A DNA stretch of 23,163 bases from Rickettsia typhi (GCA_945878545.1 CAMCTQ010000006.1:1-23163), one strand, 5' to 3'; positions 1 through 7,701 are shown, numbered from the stretch's first letter. Notes: a model not told the origin generated them from the letters alone. Numbers and translations are program-made.

Positions 1-1
1 G

Positions 2-1123
2 CAAGGTAGAAGCATTATTGAACAAGCTAAAAACAATCGTTTTTCAGAAGCTATCTCAGCGAATGTGTTAAAAGCAGCTTGTGAGGTAATATATGACATG
101 ATGAGAAAAGGTGAACATTTGCATGGCATAACTAAAGCGGCAGAGCTTATTAAAGATTCACTAATTGACTACGCTGTATCCTCTGCTTTGCAAGGAAATT
201 TTGATATTATTAATTTAATGATGGGTGGCTATTTTAACGGAAACAGTTATGCGCTATCCTCTAGGGAAGTTGAGAAGAAATTACTACAAGATTTAGTAAT
301 TAACGGGGATACTAACACCATGGAATATGTAATTGGTATGATGATACCTTCTGTAAATGGGGTAAGAATGATGTGTGATGCAGCGCTTGCCCATGGACGA
401 GGTGAATTTGTGGAGTATTTAGTGGGCAAATTTCCTGAAATAGTAATACCATACTTACAATTGGGGAATAGGCTTGAATCAATAATAAAAAAACCAGCGA
501 CGCTACAGGGTGTTAACATTGTAAAGCATTTATTATTTGTAGATGAACTTAGACAGGGAATGAAAGTAGCTGCTTTAGATGAATATGTTGTCAAGTTGAA
601 ATTATTATGCACTACTTCAAAGGCAAGTTATTTTTTCCCTCTTTCCGGTGATATCAGATGCAACATTGGAGAATTTTTATTAGATAAACAATATCAACCC
701 TATGCCAGAGTAAAATTGCAAGAGCAATCACCTATCCCTGAAAATACTTTGCATATTAAAGTTGCAGCTGAATATATGGCAAAAGTAATCATGAATATAG
801 TTAATGAATGTCTGGTGTCCCCACTAGTAGGTGAACAGTTGATTTTTAGGACTGCTCAGTGCACTAAGTGGCTTAAAGACAAGTTAGAAAAGAATATGGG
901 AAAATTTGGTATGATACCAAAACACTTGCAAAAGGATTTGGTTCATGATGTCTGGCAAGCTATAATTGACCAACCACCAGAGCATCAAAGAACAAAGCTT
1001 GTTGTGGAACAAGCTATAGATGCAGTTCTTGGTCATCATTATTCCCTTCTGCAACATGATCATCATGCTTTAGAATTGGCTGGAGACTATCGTGTATGCG
1101 AAGCAAAGGAGGATGCCGTATAA
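2..1123 (+). CDS. C-terminal part of unknown helical, ankyrin-like protein (5' end outside window)
   Basis: The frame is open to the left edge of the window; a GTG at 65 could start it, but it has no clear ribosome binding site and coding-like sequence continues upstream, so I treat the gene as 5'-truncated. The 373 visible residues are mostly alpha-helical. Several segments have the spacing of short helix-turn-helix repeats: an Ala-rich helix, a Gly-Asn/Asp turn, then a helix ending in Leu-Met (for example around 185-220, 283-330 and 375-425). This resembles degenerate ankyrin repeats, but no clean consensus is present. The C-terminal tail is His-rich (HH and HDHH near 1035-1065). No signal peptide can be judged because the start is missing. 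Function is not recognised. Style and composition resemble the 656-codon gene at 15327 and the 208-codon gene at 21503, so these may be lineage-specific repeat proteins. Coding is confident; the ankyrin idea is weak. Confidence 0.75.
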   Translation, partial: QGRSIIEQAKNNRFSEAISANVLKAACEVIYDMMRKGEHLHGITKAAELIKDSLIDYAVSSALQGNFDIINLMMGGYFNGNSYALSSREVEKKLLQDLVINGDTNTMEYVIGMMIPSVNGVRMMCDAALAHGRGEFVEYLVGKFPEIVIPYLQLGNRLESIIKKPATLQGVNIVKHLLFVDELRQGMKVAALDEYVVKLKLLCTTSKASYFFPLSGDIRCNIGEFLLDKQYQPYARVKLQEQSPIPENTLHIKVAAEYMAKVIMNIVNECLVSPLVGEQLIFRTAQCTKWLKDKLEKNMGKFGMIPKHLQKDLVHDVWQAIIDQPPEHQRTKLVVEQAIDAVLGHHYSLLQHDHHALELAGDYRVCEAKEDAV

Positions 1124-1153
1124 AGAGCCTTCAATGGTACTGTCGTATAACAC

Positions 1154-1210
1154 ATTAACTTGACGGTGCCAGCATTTTGCTTAGCGCTAAGAGTTAATTA
1201 ATGCATTAAC
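1154..1210. repeat. cluster of short palindromes after the first gene
   Basis: Directly seen: ATTAACT at 1154-1160 pairs with AGTTAAT at 1192-1198; between and beside them lie the perfect palindromes TTAGCGCTAA (1181-1190) and TTAATGCATTAA (1198-1209). The cluster sits 30 to 90 bases after the stop at 1123. It could fold as a transcript-end hairpin, but no T-run follows, so a rho-independent terminator is not well supported. The rest of the 1124-1298 gap is AT-rich with no gene visible. Confidence 0.4.
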
Positions 1211-1298
1211 TGATTCTTAATTATATAGGTTTACTATTTTAATTACGTATCTCTTTGTAGCTATCATTTTATATTTAATTTGTAGTGGAGAATAATGC

Positions 1299-1559
1299 AT
1301 GTCAAAACAACGATCATTTTGGGACTGGCTTTTTGGAAATTCATGTTGTAGTAGTAGAGAGAAGGATAAAAACTATGATGAGGAAAGATATGAGGGTAAA
1401 GCCAAAACAACAGATAAGACGACAGATAAGACAATTACGGAGAGTTTCGAAGAAGACTATAATGAACCTGGATCGGGTTTAAGTGAAGTTAGTTTAGGTG
1501 AAAATAGTGAGTATGCAAGATCTCTAACTGGTGACGATGGTAGTGTTGAGATTAGATGA
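1299..1559 (+). CDS. small acidic hypothetical protein (86 aa)
   Basis: ATG at 1299 follows a GGAG sequence (1287-1290) at a good distance, which favours this frame over the overlapping one beginning at 1285. The product starts with an aromatic-rich stretch (FWDWLFG at residues 7-13), followed by a double cysteine with serines (CCSS at 16-19), then becomes polar and acidic to the end. A 12-bp tandem duplication (1410-1421 and 1422-1433) encodes the repeated TDKT. No transmembrane helix, no signal peptide and no known domain. It lies between the first helical protein and a transposase-like remnant in an unstable region. The paired cysteines after an aromatic patch could be a lipidation or membrane-docking site, but that is a guess. 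Probably expressed because of the ribosome binding site; function unknown. Confidence 0.55.
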   Translation: MSKQRSFWDWLFGNSCCSSREKDKNYDEERYEGKAKTTDKTTDKTITESFEEDYNEPGSGLSEVSLGENSEYARSLTGDDGSVEIR

Positions 1560-1571
1560 ATATCAAATTTT

Positions 1572-1638
1572 AAGAGGGGTTTATAGCAAAAGATCAAGGA
1601 TCTGGGAGATATGATTTTTCGCACAATAAACCCTTCTT
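1572..1638 (+). terminator. long hairpin downstream of the 86-aa gene
   Basis: Arms of 13 bases at 1572-1584 and 1626-1638 pair along their whole length in RNA, with one G-U pair; the loop holds a second small hairpin (AGATC 1591-1595 with GATCT 1599-1603). It begins 13 bases after the stop at 1559, so transcript end protection or termination is plausible. There is no strong T-run, so termination is only inferred. Confidence 0.35.
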
Positions 1639-1666
1639 GCTACTCTAGGGTAGTAAGGAGACGGCG

Positions 1667-1701
1667 CCTGTGTTTGTTTTTGGAAACACAATAAACACAG
1701 G
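1667..1701. repeat. 9-bp inverted repeat next to transposase-like remnant
   Basis: CCTGTGTTT (1667-1675) and AAACACAGG (1693-1701) are perfect inverted copies separated by 17 bases. The right arm ends immediately before the ATG of the remnant at 1703. It may be part of a decayed insertion sequence end or simply a hairpin; no matching end was found further downstream. Confidence 0.4.
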
Positions 1702-1702
1702 T

Positions 1703-1822
1703 ATGAAAAGAGATGTCACAGAATTATACAGTTTTATAGAAGATTATTATAAAATTTACTCAGAATATATTCACAAATATGACTTCCCCAGCACCTTGAG
1801 TTATACCAATCACATGCTATAA
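1703..1822 (+). pseudogene. remnant resembling the N-terminus of an IS982-type transposase
   Basis: A 39-codon frame starts with MKRDVTELYSFIEDYYKIY, which resembles the start of IS982-family transposases (a hydrophobic residue, then TEL, then an acidic and aromatic stretch). It then loses similarity and stops at 1820-1822; the same frame continues for 14 more codons to a second stop near 1867. The catalytic DDE domain is absent between here and the next gene, so if the assignment is right this is a dead fragment. The match is from memory of the family start and rests on fewer than 20 residues, so it could be chance. The rest of 1560-1866 shows the two hairpins described separately and no other gene. 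Confidence 0.35.
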
Positions 1823-1866
1823 CTGAACGAATTAGCTAGACTAAAGGGGGAATATGTTATCATTAA

Positions 1867-3003
1867 TTAGAGGTGATGAGCAGAATTTCGATGCTTTTTC
1901 TTAGGGTGGTGGCGTCTCTTCTTATGCTTAGGTTTTTCAGAGTTCTTTAATTTTGCCTGTACTTCTTTTGCTATATTAACTGCAGTTTTTCTATTTTTTG
2001 CCTTATCGCTTTGTAATACCTTAGTACTAGATTGCTTGGGCACTATATCAGGATCAGGTTTTTTAATAGGTTCTTGTTCTGGATTAGATTTTAGTTGATC
2101 CAAATTGTTATATTTAGAGAAAGGGTTATGTGCAAGACCAAAATCTTTAGCATAGCTTTTAACCGTGCCAACCACTCCTCTTGTATCAACAATAGCTTTT
2201 TCAGTTTTAAGAACCTCTTGTTTTGCTGCTTCAAAATTTGCTACAATTTCTTCAGGTGTTGCATTGTGAAATGAACCACTATCTACCATTTTTTTAAGTG
2301 CTAAAGTTTGTACTCTTTGTGCTCTTGTAGCTTCTGCAAGTTCTGTTAAATCATTATAACCTGGAGTATCAGGCTTGCTCCGCTCCTGATCAATACTTTG
2401 TTTAAATTGTAAACCTATTTCTTCTTTAGTTGCTTGTTTTTTGCTTTCTCCATAAAGGCCATAAGCAGATTTACCTACCTTACCTATACTTCCAAGAGAA
2501 GGGGTAACAATCGCACCATACCCATTCTTAATAACATCAATAGAGTTTTTAACTAAAGCCTTCCCGTAAGAACTAATATTTACAGACGATTGTGGCGCAG
2601 TATCTATGTATCTATCAGTTAAAGAATTTTGATCACTACGGCTAGGAACATATAACTTATCTTTCAAAACTTCAGCAAGTAGTGGCTGGCTCTCAAGTAA
2701 TTCATTCTGCTGATTTTGTGCTTTTCTATTTTTGGTTAAAAGGGAGTTTTCTTTTTTTAATAACCTAAGATTCCTAGTATCAGCAGTATCCATAGCAGCG
2801 CCAATTGCAATAGATCCAATTCCAATCACTGTCGCAGGAACAGTAGCAACAGCAGCACTAGCAAGTACGGTGACTACTCCTATAGAACGTACAACTGCAC
2901 TGCCAGTTACTATCTTAACAGGAGCTGAATCTTTTACGTAATTAAAAGCAGTTTTAACAGTTGCAAACCTTCCTGCTTTAGGTTCTTCTGGAGCTTTAGA
3001 CAT
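1867..3003 (-). CDS. unknown protein with hydrophobic N-terminal segment and polybasic tail (378 aa)
   Basis: ATG at 3003; no clear Shine-Dalgarno sequence precedes it. After a short charged start, residues about 28-72 form a long Ala/Val/Ile/Gly-rich hydrophobic segment, long enough for one or two membrane passes. Residues about 75-105 are charged and coiled-coil-like (KKEN, KNRKAQNQQNE). A middle region rich in Gly, Ser and Lys carries short Tyr-Gly motifs, followed by a helical, Ala/Glu/Lys-rich part. The last 35 residues are strongly basic (KHKKRRHH, KKKH). No catalytic motif or known domain is recognised. Either a membrane-anchored protein with a nucleic-acid- or membrane-binding tail, or a secreted host-directed protein, would fit; neither is shown. 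It is the only minus-strand gene in the left accessory region and ends 44 bases beyond the transposase-like remnant. Confidence 0.7.
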   Translation of the reverse strand: MSKAPEEPKAGRFATVKTAFNYVKDSAPVKIVTGSAVVRSIGVVTVLASAAVATVPATVIGIGSIAIGAAMDTADTRNLRLLKKENSLLTKNRKAQNQQNELLESQPLLAEVLKDKLYVPSRSDQNSLTDRYIDTAPQSSVNISSYGKALVKNSIDVIKNGYGAIVTPSLGSIGKVGKSAYGLYGESKKQATKEEIGLQFKQSIDQERSKPDTPGYNDLTELAEATRAQRVQTLALKKMVDSGSFHNATPEEIVANFEAAKQEVLKTEKAIVDTRGVVGTVKSYAKDFGLAHNPFSKYNNLDQLKSNPEQEPIKKPDPDIVPKQSSTKVLQSDKAKNRKTAVNIAKEVQAKLKNSEKPKHKKRRHHPKKKHRNSAHHL

Positions 3004-3158
3004 TATAATAATTGCACTTTATTATTTATTTCCGTGCCATAGTTAATATCATACCTACTAAGTACCCTACAATTAGTAAATATATTTACTAATTTGACTC
3101 CTTTACAGAAGATTATTAAAGAAACGTAACATAAAAACCTCAAGCTAAAGGAGAATAA

Positions 3159-3429
3159 ATTATATTTCTTTTGACAATTTACCATATTTATTTAGCTGCT
3201 AAATACTTTAATTATACATCAGCAATTTCTGAAGCAGCGGTCTTAGTAGAATTTATAAAATTAACTTCGGATGTTGCAAGAAGATGAGTTTGATTGGGTA
3301 TTGGTTTCCCCCGAAATAGTGGAAGCTTCACAGGAATCAAGTGCAATCGTGCAAAGAGGAATGTTTTCAAGGCTGTCTAGTTCATTGTCTTTGTTATTAG
3401 GTGATTCAGCTGAACAACATTCAGATTAG
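3159..3429 (+). pseudogene. short frameshifted coding remnant
   Basis: Two overlapping plus-strand frames look like one broken coding sequence. The first (3159-3287) reads SAISEAAVLVEFIKLTSDVA and stops at 3285. The second starts in another frame at 3271 and runs 52 codons to a stop at 3427-3429, with an acidic and aromatic start (EDEFDWVLVSPE). A single frameshift near 3280 would join them. The first frame has only a TTG (3171) as a possible start, too far from an AAGGAG at about 3147-3153. The 3' end overlaps the end of addA on the other strand by 4 bases. The second frame alone might be a real 52-aa gene, but it has no ribosome binding site. Family not recognised. The remainder of 3004-3158 holds no gene I can support. 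Confidence 0.3.
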
Positions 3430-6400
3430 CAGATATCCTGCATAAAGCCGTTTTCAAGCCACAGAATTTTACAATTTATATTTTTATCTGGATATATTTC
3501 TGTGAAAGTGCTTTTATAAAATTTTAATTGCTCAAGATAAGAATCTGGAACTAAATCTGTATTAGATGAATTATCATTACCGGATTTATAATCAACAATA
3601 ATAATTTGATTTTCACAAATTACCAACAGGTCAACTCTGCCAATTTTTATTTCCGATTTTGATTTATAACCAAAAGATACTTCGGTTTTTATTTCATGTT
3701 CTAATAATTCTTTAAACTGAGTATTAGAGGTAAGTTTCTTTAAGCTATTTTTTATTCTTCTTTGCAGATTGTCATCCAAGGTTTTAATCAAAGGATGATC
3801 CTTAGCATTATGTAGATTTTTACTTCCTACAGCATCTTCAAGGATTTTATGGAATATTATGCCATATTCTAATGACAAAGAGCTATTATATGAAACCTTA
3901 TCTTTCATATTTACAGAACATTCTTGCAAATTTTCTTTTAGTGTCCAAGGTTCCAGAGGCTTAAATATTTTATCCTCGATTATTTCCTTATCCTTGGTAC
4001 TAGGTAATGAATTTTGTGCTACAATATCTAAATTATGGGATCCATAAATCAAGTTACCATTTATATCTAGAGAGCCAATTTCCTGCATAGAAGTACTTAT
4101 TAATTCATACCAACATTTTTCTGGAATCTTGTTTCTACCTTGATAACCACAAATGATTAGATGATCCTCAGCTCTTGTCATACCAACATATAGTAATCTC
4201 AAATATTCCTGATACGCTTTTTTCTGTTCTTCTGTTTTAAGTATTTCATAGAATTCTGGAACATAAGAAGATGATTTTGCTGATAGTAATTGATTGTTTT
4301 CATCCCAAATGAATCGCTGGCTTGAATTTGGGAGCTTTGTAGTGTCGCATAATATTACAATCGGAGCCTGTAGACCCTTCGATCCATGAGTAGTCATTAT
4401 ACGAAGTTTATTTTTAGTATCTGTGTCTCTTTTTATTGTTATTTGATGATCTTGAAACCAGTAAATAAAATTTTGCAATGAATTGCCATACTCAAGAAAA
4501 TAATTTTTACTGAGTTTTAGAAATTCATCTATTACTTCATCATTTTTAGTTAAAATGTTCCTATAATTTAGTACATCAGTGATATAGAGAAAAAAATTGG
4601 TTAATGGTAAATTCTCGTATAAGGATAAAAATTCTTCAAGTTTATTTTTTATCAGAGAATATTGTTTTTCCGTATTAGACCTCTCTCGAAACTCTACTAA
4701 CGGTAACTGCTGTGTGCTTACGGTGCCGGGATCCTCATGTATATTAAATACTACTTGCGGTTCTTGTGCTCCGTATACTCCTTGCATTTCCTCGCCTGTA
4801 ACGAGTTTCGAAAGAGGTCTATTTAAATATTTCCATATAGATAGCTTGTTTTTTTGGGCGTTAATCACAAGACTGTAAAGTTCCATCTCGCTTATAGCAA
4901 TGATTGGAGACTTAAGCAAGGTGGCTAGATTGAGATCGTTTTCTGGGTTAAGTACGAAGTTTGCAATGCTAACTATATCTGCAATCCCTAAATCCTCGGC
5001 TAGTGAAATTCTATCAAGTCCTGTGATATCAATTTCAGCTTTTTTTAGGGCTTTAATTACTTCATCTGTGAAATCATCTCTAGTACGAAAAAGGATCATA
5101 AAATCCTGAGCTGATATTCTTTCATTTGTAGAAGGTAAAATCCTGCCACTATTTATGTGCTTCTTAACATAGTTAGCAATTTTTTCTGCAAGAATAAATT
5201 TTCCATTATTAAAATTGTTTTTATAAGATAATGGCCAAAATTCATCAGATGTGTCATCATTTTCATCAAGACATAAAGGCCATAGCTCGACTGACCCAGA
5301 ATGTTCTGCGCGGTGTGGTATCATATCCTGTAATTTAGCGCTAAAATCTTCAGGACTATTTTTCGCTATTTTGTTAAATACATCATTTACGCAAGTAAGA
5401 ATTTCTTTAGTGGATCGATATGAAACATTAAGGTCGATAGTTTCAAAAGCTTTTCTTCCCCCTTTTAATTTTTCATTCAGGAATTTATTCATATATGAAA
5501 AGGAAGAAATATCTGCTCCTTGAAAACTAAAAATTGACTGTTTTTCATCGCCTACTACAAATATGGTGCGGCTCTGATAGTTATTGGATTCTCCGGCATA
5601 AAATTCTTCAACTAAAGCTTCTATTATATGCCATTGATTTTTACTTGTATCTTGCGCTTCATCTACCAACAAATGTTCTATCCCACCGTCTAATTTATAT
5701 AGTACCCATTCTTTAGCATGAGAATTTGTTAATAAATTTTGTGCATGAATTATTAGATCGTCATAATCAAGAAACGCGTTTTTCCTTTTGTATGTTTCAA
5801 ATAGGGAGATAATCTTCTCTGCTAATATTGCCAGTAATTTGGAATATAAAACTAAGTGTTCTGTTTTCTTAGTTTGATCAAGTTGGTATACTTGTTCCTG
5901 GATATTTTCAAGTTCCTTATAAAACTCTGAATCTGGGCTAGCTATTTTTTTTGGGACAATACGTTTTTTCTTTTCGCCAGATTGTGTTAAAAAGAAAGAT
6001 TTGAAATTTGCATTTGGTTGATTACTATCCAATAAATTTGCGATTAAAGTCTTTGTTTCATAGTTTGCTGTAACATCTGCATAAATATTAGGGTCGTGAT
6101 CTGATAATTTTAGCAGATATTCTGATGCAGAAGCCATTAGATCCGAGCATATTTCTGATGAATTTAATTTCTTTGCTAAAATCTTTATTTTTAGAGATAT
6201 TATTTCATTAAAAATATCATCGATAGTTAATTCGTGAAAATTTTCAACAAAGAAACGAGAGATAGGTTCAACATCTGATAAAGTAAATATTTGCTTTTTT
6301 ATGTTCCTTATTATTTGCTTCACTTTGAATTCATCAATAATTTTAAAGTGAGGAGAAATACCGGCTTCTAGAGGAAATTTCTTTAAAATTTTCTGACAAA

Positions 6401-6758
6401 AAGAATGTATGGTATAAATATTTATTTGATCTTGAGTTTTTAAATAAGATTCAAAAAGTGATGATGCTTTGATTATTTCATCTCTCGTTGCTTTCCTACC
6501 AAGTGTATTTTCTAGACTAGCATGTAAATCTTGTGTCGAAGAATGAGACCACCTTTCAAGATGAGAAATTATTCTTTCTTGCATTTCATTAGCAGCAGCG
6601 TTCGTGAAAGTTAGGCAAAGAATTTTGTTAAAAGGAATATCTTGTAAAAGAAGCCTTAGGACGCGGTCTGTTAAGATTTTCGTTTTACCGGTGCCAGCTG
6701 AGGCAGATACCCAGGTTGACAATGCTGGATCTGAAGCTTTTAGTTGCAAAATACTCAT
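3426..6758 (-). CDS. addA: AddA-type double-strand-break repair helicase-nuclease
   Basis: This is a 1110-residue superfamily 1 helicase of the AddA/RecB type that unwinds and resects broken DNA ends ahead of RecA-dependent recombination. Visible motifs in order: Walker A ASAGTGKT (19-26), motif Ia LTFTNAAANEM (49-59), Walker B LLVDEAQDTS (about 362-371), motif III VVGDEKQSIFSFQGA (about 399-413), motif IV NVSYRST (about 442-448), motif V TTHGSKGLQ (from about 787), motif VI LLYVGMTRAEDHL. The C-terminal PD-(D/E)XK nuclease site is GRVDLL then IIIVDYKSG (D1043, D1056, K1058), so both activities look intact. Residues 647-694 are encoded by an in-frame palindromic insert, described separately. 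The AddB partner is not adjacent, although in many alphaproteobacteria it lies directly beside addA. The gene follows the M15-family gene on the same strand but has its own likely promoter. Confidence 0.93.
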   Translation of the reverse strand: MSILQLKASDPALSTWVSASAGTGKTKILTDRVLRLLLQDIPFNKILCLTFTNAAANEMQERIISHLERWSHSSTQDLHASLENTLGRKATRDEIIKASSLFESYLKTQDQINIYTIHSFCQKILKKFPLEAGISPHFKIIDEFKVKQIIRNIKKQIFTLSDVEPISRFFVENFHELTIDDIFNEIISLKIKILAKKLNSSEICSDLMASASEYLLKLSDHDPNIYADVTANYETKTLIANLLDSNQPNANFKSFFLTQSGEKKKRIVPKKIASPDSEFYKELENIQEQVYQLDQTKKTEHLVLYSKLLAILAEKIISLFETYKRKNAFLDYDDLIIHAQNLLTNSHAKEWVLYKLDGGIEHLLVDEAQDTSKNQWHIIEALVEEFYAGESNNYQSRTIFVVGDEKQSIFSFQGADISSFSYMNKFLNEKLKGGRKAFETIDLNVSYRSTKEILTCVNDVFNKIAKNSPEDFSAKLQDMIPHRAEHSGSVELWPLCLDENDDTSDEFWPLSYKNNFNNGKFILAEKIANYVKKHINSGRILPSTNERISAQDFMILFRTRDDFTDEVIKALKKAEIDITGLDRISLAEDLGIADIVSIANFVLNPENDLNLATLLKSPIIAISEMELYSLVINAQKNKLSIWKYLNRPLSKLVTGEEMQGVYGAQEPQVVFNIHEDPGTVSTQQLPLVEFRERSNTEKQYSLIKNKLEEFLSLYENLPLTNFFLYITDVLNYRNILTKNDEVIDEFLKLSKNYFLEYGNSLQNFIYWFQDHQITIKRDTDTKNKLRIMTTHGSKGLQAPIVILCDTTKLPNSSQRFIWDENNQLLSAKSSSYVPEFYEILKTEEQKKAYQEYLRLLYVGMTRAEDHLIICGYQGRNKIPEKCWYELISTSMQEIGSLDINGNLIYGSHNLDIVAQNSLPSTKDKEIIEDKIFKPLEPWTLKENLQECSVNMKDKVSYNSSLSLEYGIIFHKILEDAVGSKNLHNAKDHPLIKTLDDNLQRRIKNSLKKLTSNTQFKELLEHEIKTEVSFGYKSKSEIKIGRVDLLVICENQIIIVDYKSGNDNSSNTDLVPDSYLEQLKFYKSTFTEIYPDKNINCKILWLENGFMQDIC
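4677..4820 (-). repeat. rickettsial palindromic element inserted in frame in addA
   Basis: The 18-base ends (4677-4694 and 4803-4820) are inverted copies with one mismatch. The element is 144 bp, exactly 48 codons, contains no stop in the addA frame and begins and ends on codon boundaries (residues 647-694, from RPLSKL to EFRERS). By hand count 67 of 144 bases are G or C, clearly richer than the surrounding gene. In-frame palindromic elements of about this size, tolerated inside protein genes, are known from Rickettsia (the RPE families). The insert falls between helicase motifs IV and V, away from catalytic residues. The exact RPE family cannot be named without a database. Confidence 0.85.
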
Positions 6759-6802
6759 TTAAGTACATTAAATATTTATTGTTATGAGTACTTAAGATTA
6801 TA
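6759..6802 (-). promoter_or_regulatory. addA promoter and leader inverted repeat
   Basis: On the minus strand a perfect TATAAT (6797-6802) is preceded by TGC; the -35 is poor (TTCTTA at 16 bases). Transcription would begin near 6790, giving a leader of about 30 bases. Inside that leader GTACTTAA (6788-6795) and TTAAGTAC (6759-6766) are perfect inverted 8-mers, the second touching the addA ATG at 6758. No Shine-Dalgarno sequence is visible, so the start region may be partly hidden in a hairpin. Confidence 0.45.
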
Positions 6803-6939
6803 GCAAATGGATTCAAATTAAGAAGCTATAGTTTGAAAATTTTTTATATATCCTTTTTCTTAAACACAACTAAGATTGGAATTAAACAATTTGGATACTA
6901 AATGTCAAGTTATCGATCCAGCTTAGACTGTATCAATGG

Positions 6940-7701
6940 TTATTCCACATCAAAGTCAAAATTGCTATCTACAAAAGGCTCACGAGCTAATTTATATTGC
7001 CACCATACTTTGTCGTTGGCTACAAAACCATTATTTTCCATAGCTTCTTTCAGAATAGCTCTGTTGTCTTTAGCACTTTGTTCGATTAAATTACAATCAT
7101 GGCTAGAAATCGGATCAAAAAGATCATAAGAGGAACCCATATTTAAAGTACCATCATCTACATATACTATATTACCAACATCCTTGTAATTAAGCTTTTT
7201 GATTGTACAAGGATCATTAATTTCCTGGGTCAAAGGAATAATAGTAACGTCTACTGTACTTCCTCTGGTATGATCAAGCTTGTTTTTAATATAGCCTTTT
7301 TCAACCAACTCTGCTTTTGTAATATTTGGATGATATGTTTTTTTTATGTCTTGATGCTCTGGTTCTAAGGACCATTCTTCAAATGTTTTATATGTTTTAT
7401 ATGGATGATAAGCATCATATACTACTAAAGAAAATCCCCGCATAGCTAAGTATTGTTGAACAGCAATTAGAGCTTCGGCCGCTTCTATTGTTAATAATGC
7501 TTCCGATGAATTATAGCCAGGGACATTTTTATTTAAAATATTGTTACTATGAGTATATTTTAAATTTATTATTATTGATGAGTCAAGCTTGCTAATGTTA
7601 ACAAAACCTTCTTTATATTTTTTATCAGGCGTTTCATAAGCGCCAGCTATGTTTATTGAGAAAGTAAGAACTAGCAAGGATAATATTTTTAACATAAACA
7701 T
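6940..7701 (-). CDS. secreted VanX/DdpX-like M15 family protein with altered active site
   Basis: The 253-residue product starts with a signal peptide (MFMLKILSLLVLTFSINIAGA) and so acts in the periplasm. The fold assignment is D-alanyl-D-alanine dipeptidase (VanX/DdpX, peptidase family M15D): YDAYHP (95-100), the first zinc site DHTRGSTVDVT with H144 and D151, the region IISxH-like near the third quarter, and WWQYKL (233-238) near the end. Active family members have Arg in the DAYRP motif and EWWH for the catalytic Glu and third zinc ligand His. Here these are H99, V232 and Q235, so three key residues are replaced while H144 and D151 are kept. It may therefore be inactive, bind rather than cleave a peptide, or have a changed specificity. 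The first ATG (7701) and the third codon ATG are both possible starts; no clear ribosome binding site. Next genes on the strand are the GT90-like gene upstream and addA downstream. Confidence 0.85.
   Translation of the reverse strand: MFMLKILSLLVLTFSINIAGAYETPDKKYKEGFVNISKLDSSIIINLKYTHSNNILNKNVPGYNSSEALLTIEAAEALIAVQQYLAMRGFSLVVYDAYHPYKTYKTFEEWSLEPEHQDIKKTYHPNITKAELVEKGYIKNKLDHTRGSTVDVTIIPLTQEINDPCTIKKLNYKDVGNIVYVDDGTLNMGSSYDLFDPISSHDCNLIEQSAKDNRAILKEAMENNGFVANDKVWWQYKLAREPFVDSNFDFDVE

Noticed and set aside
1440..1456. GAGTTTCGAA match in the 86-codon gene to the end of the palindromic element in addA
   Set aside because: Only about ten bases match and there is no inverted partner or element body nearby, so a second element copy is not supported.
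1285..1482. Overlapping 65-codon frame with a basic product beginning MENNACQ
   Set aside because: It overlaps the 86-codon frame, has no ribosome binding site at its own ATG, and its Arg/Lys-rich, low-complexity product looks like an out-of-frame reading.
3003..3185. Minus-strand 60-codon frame just upstream of the 378-codon gene
   Set aside because: No ribosome binding site, AT-rich hydrophobic product without protein-like organisation, and it runs through the leader of the 378-codon gene.
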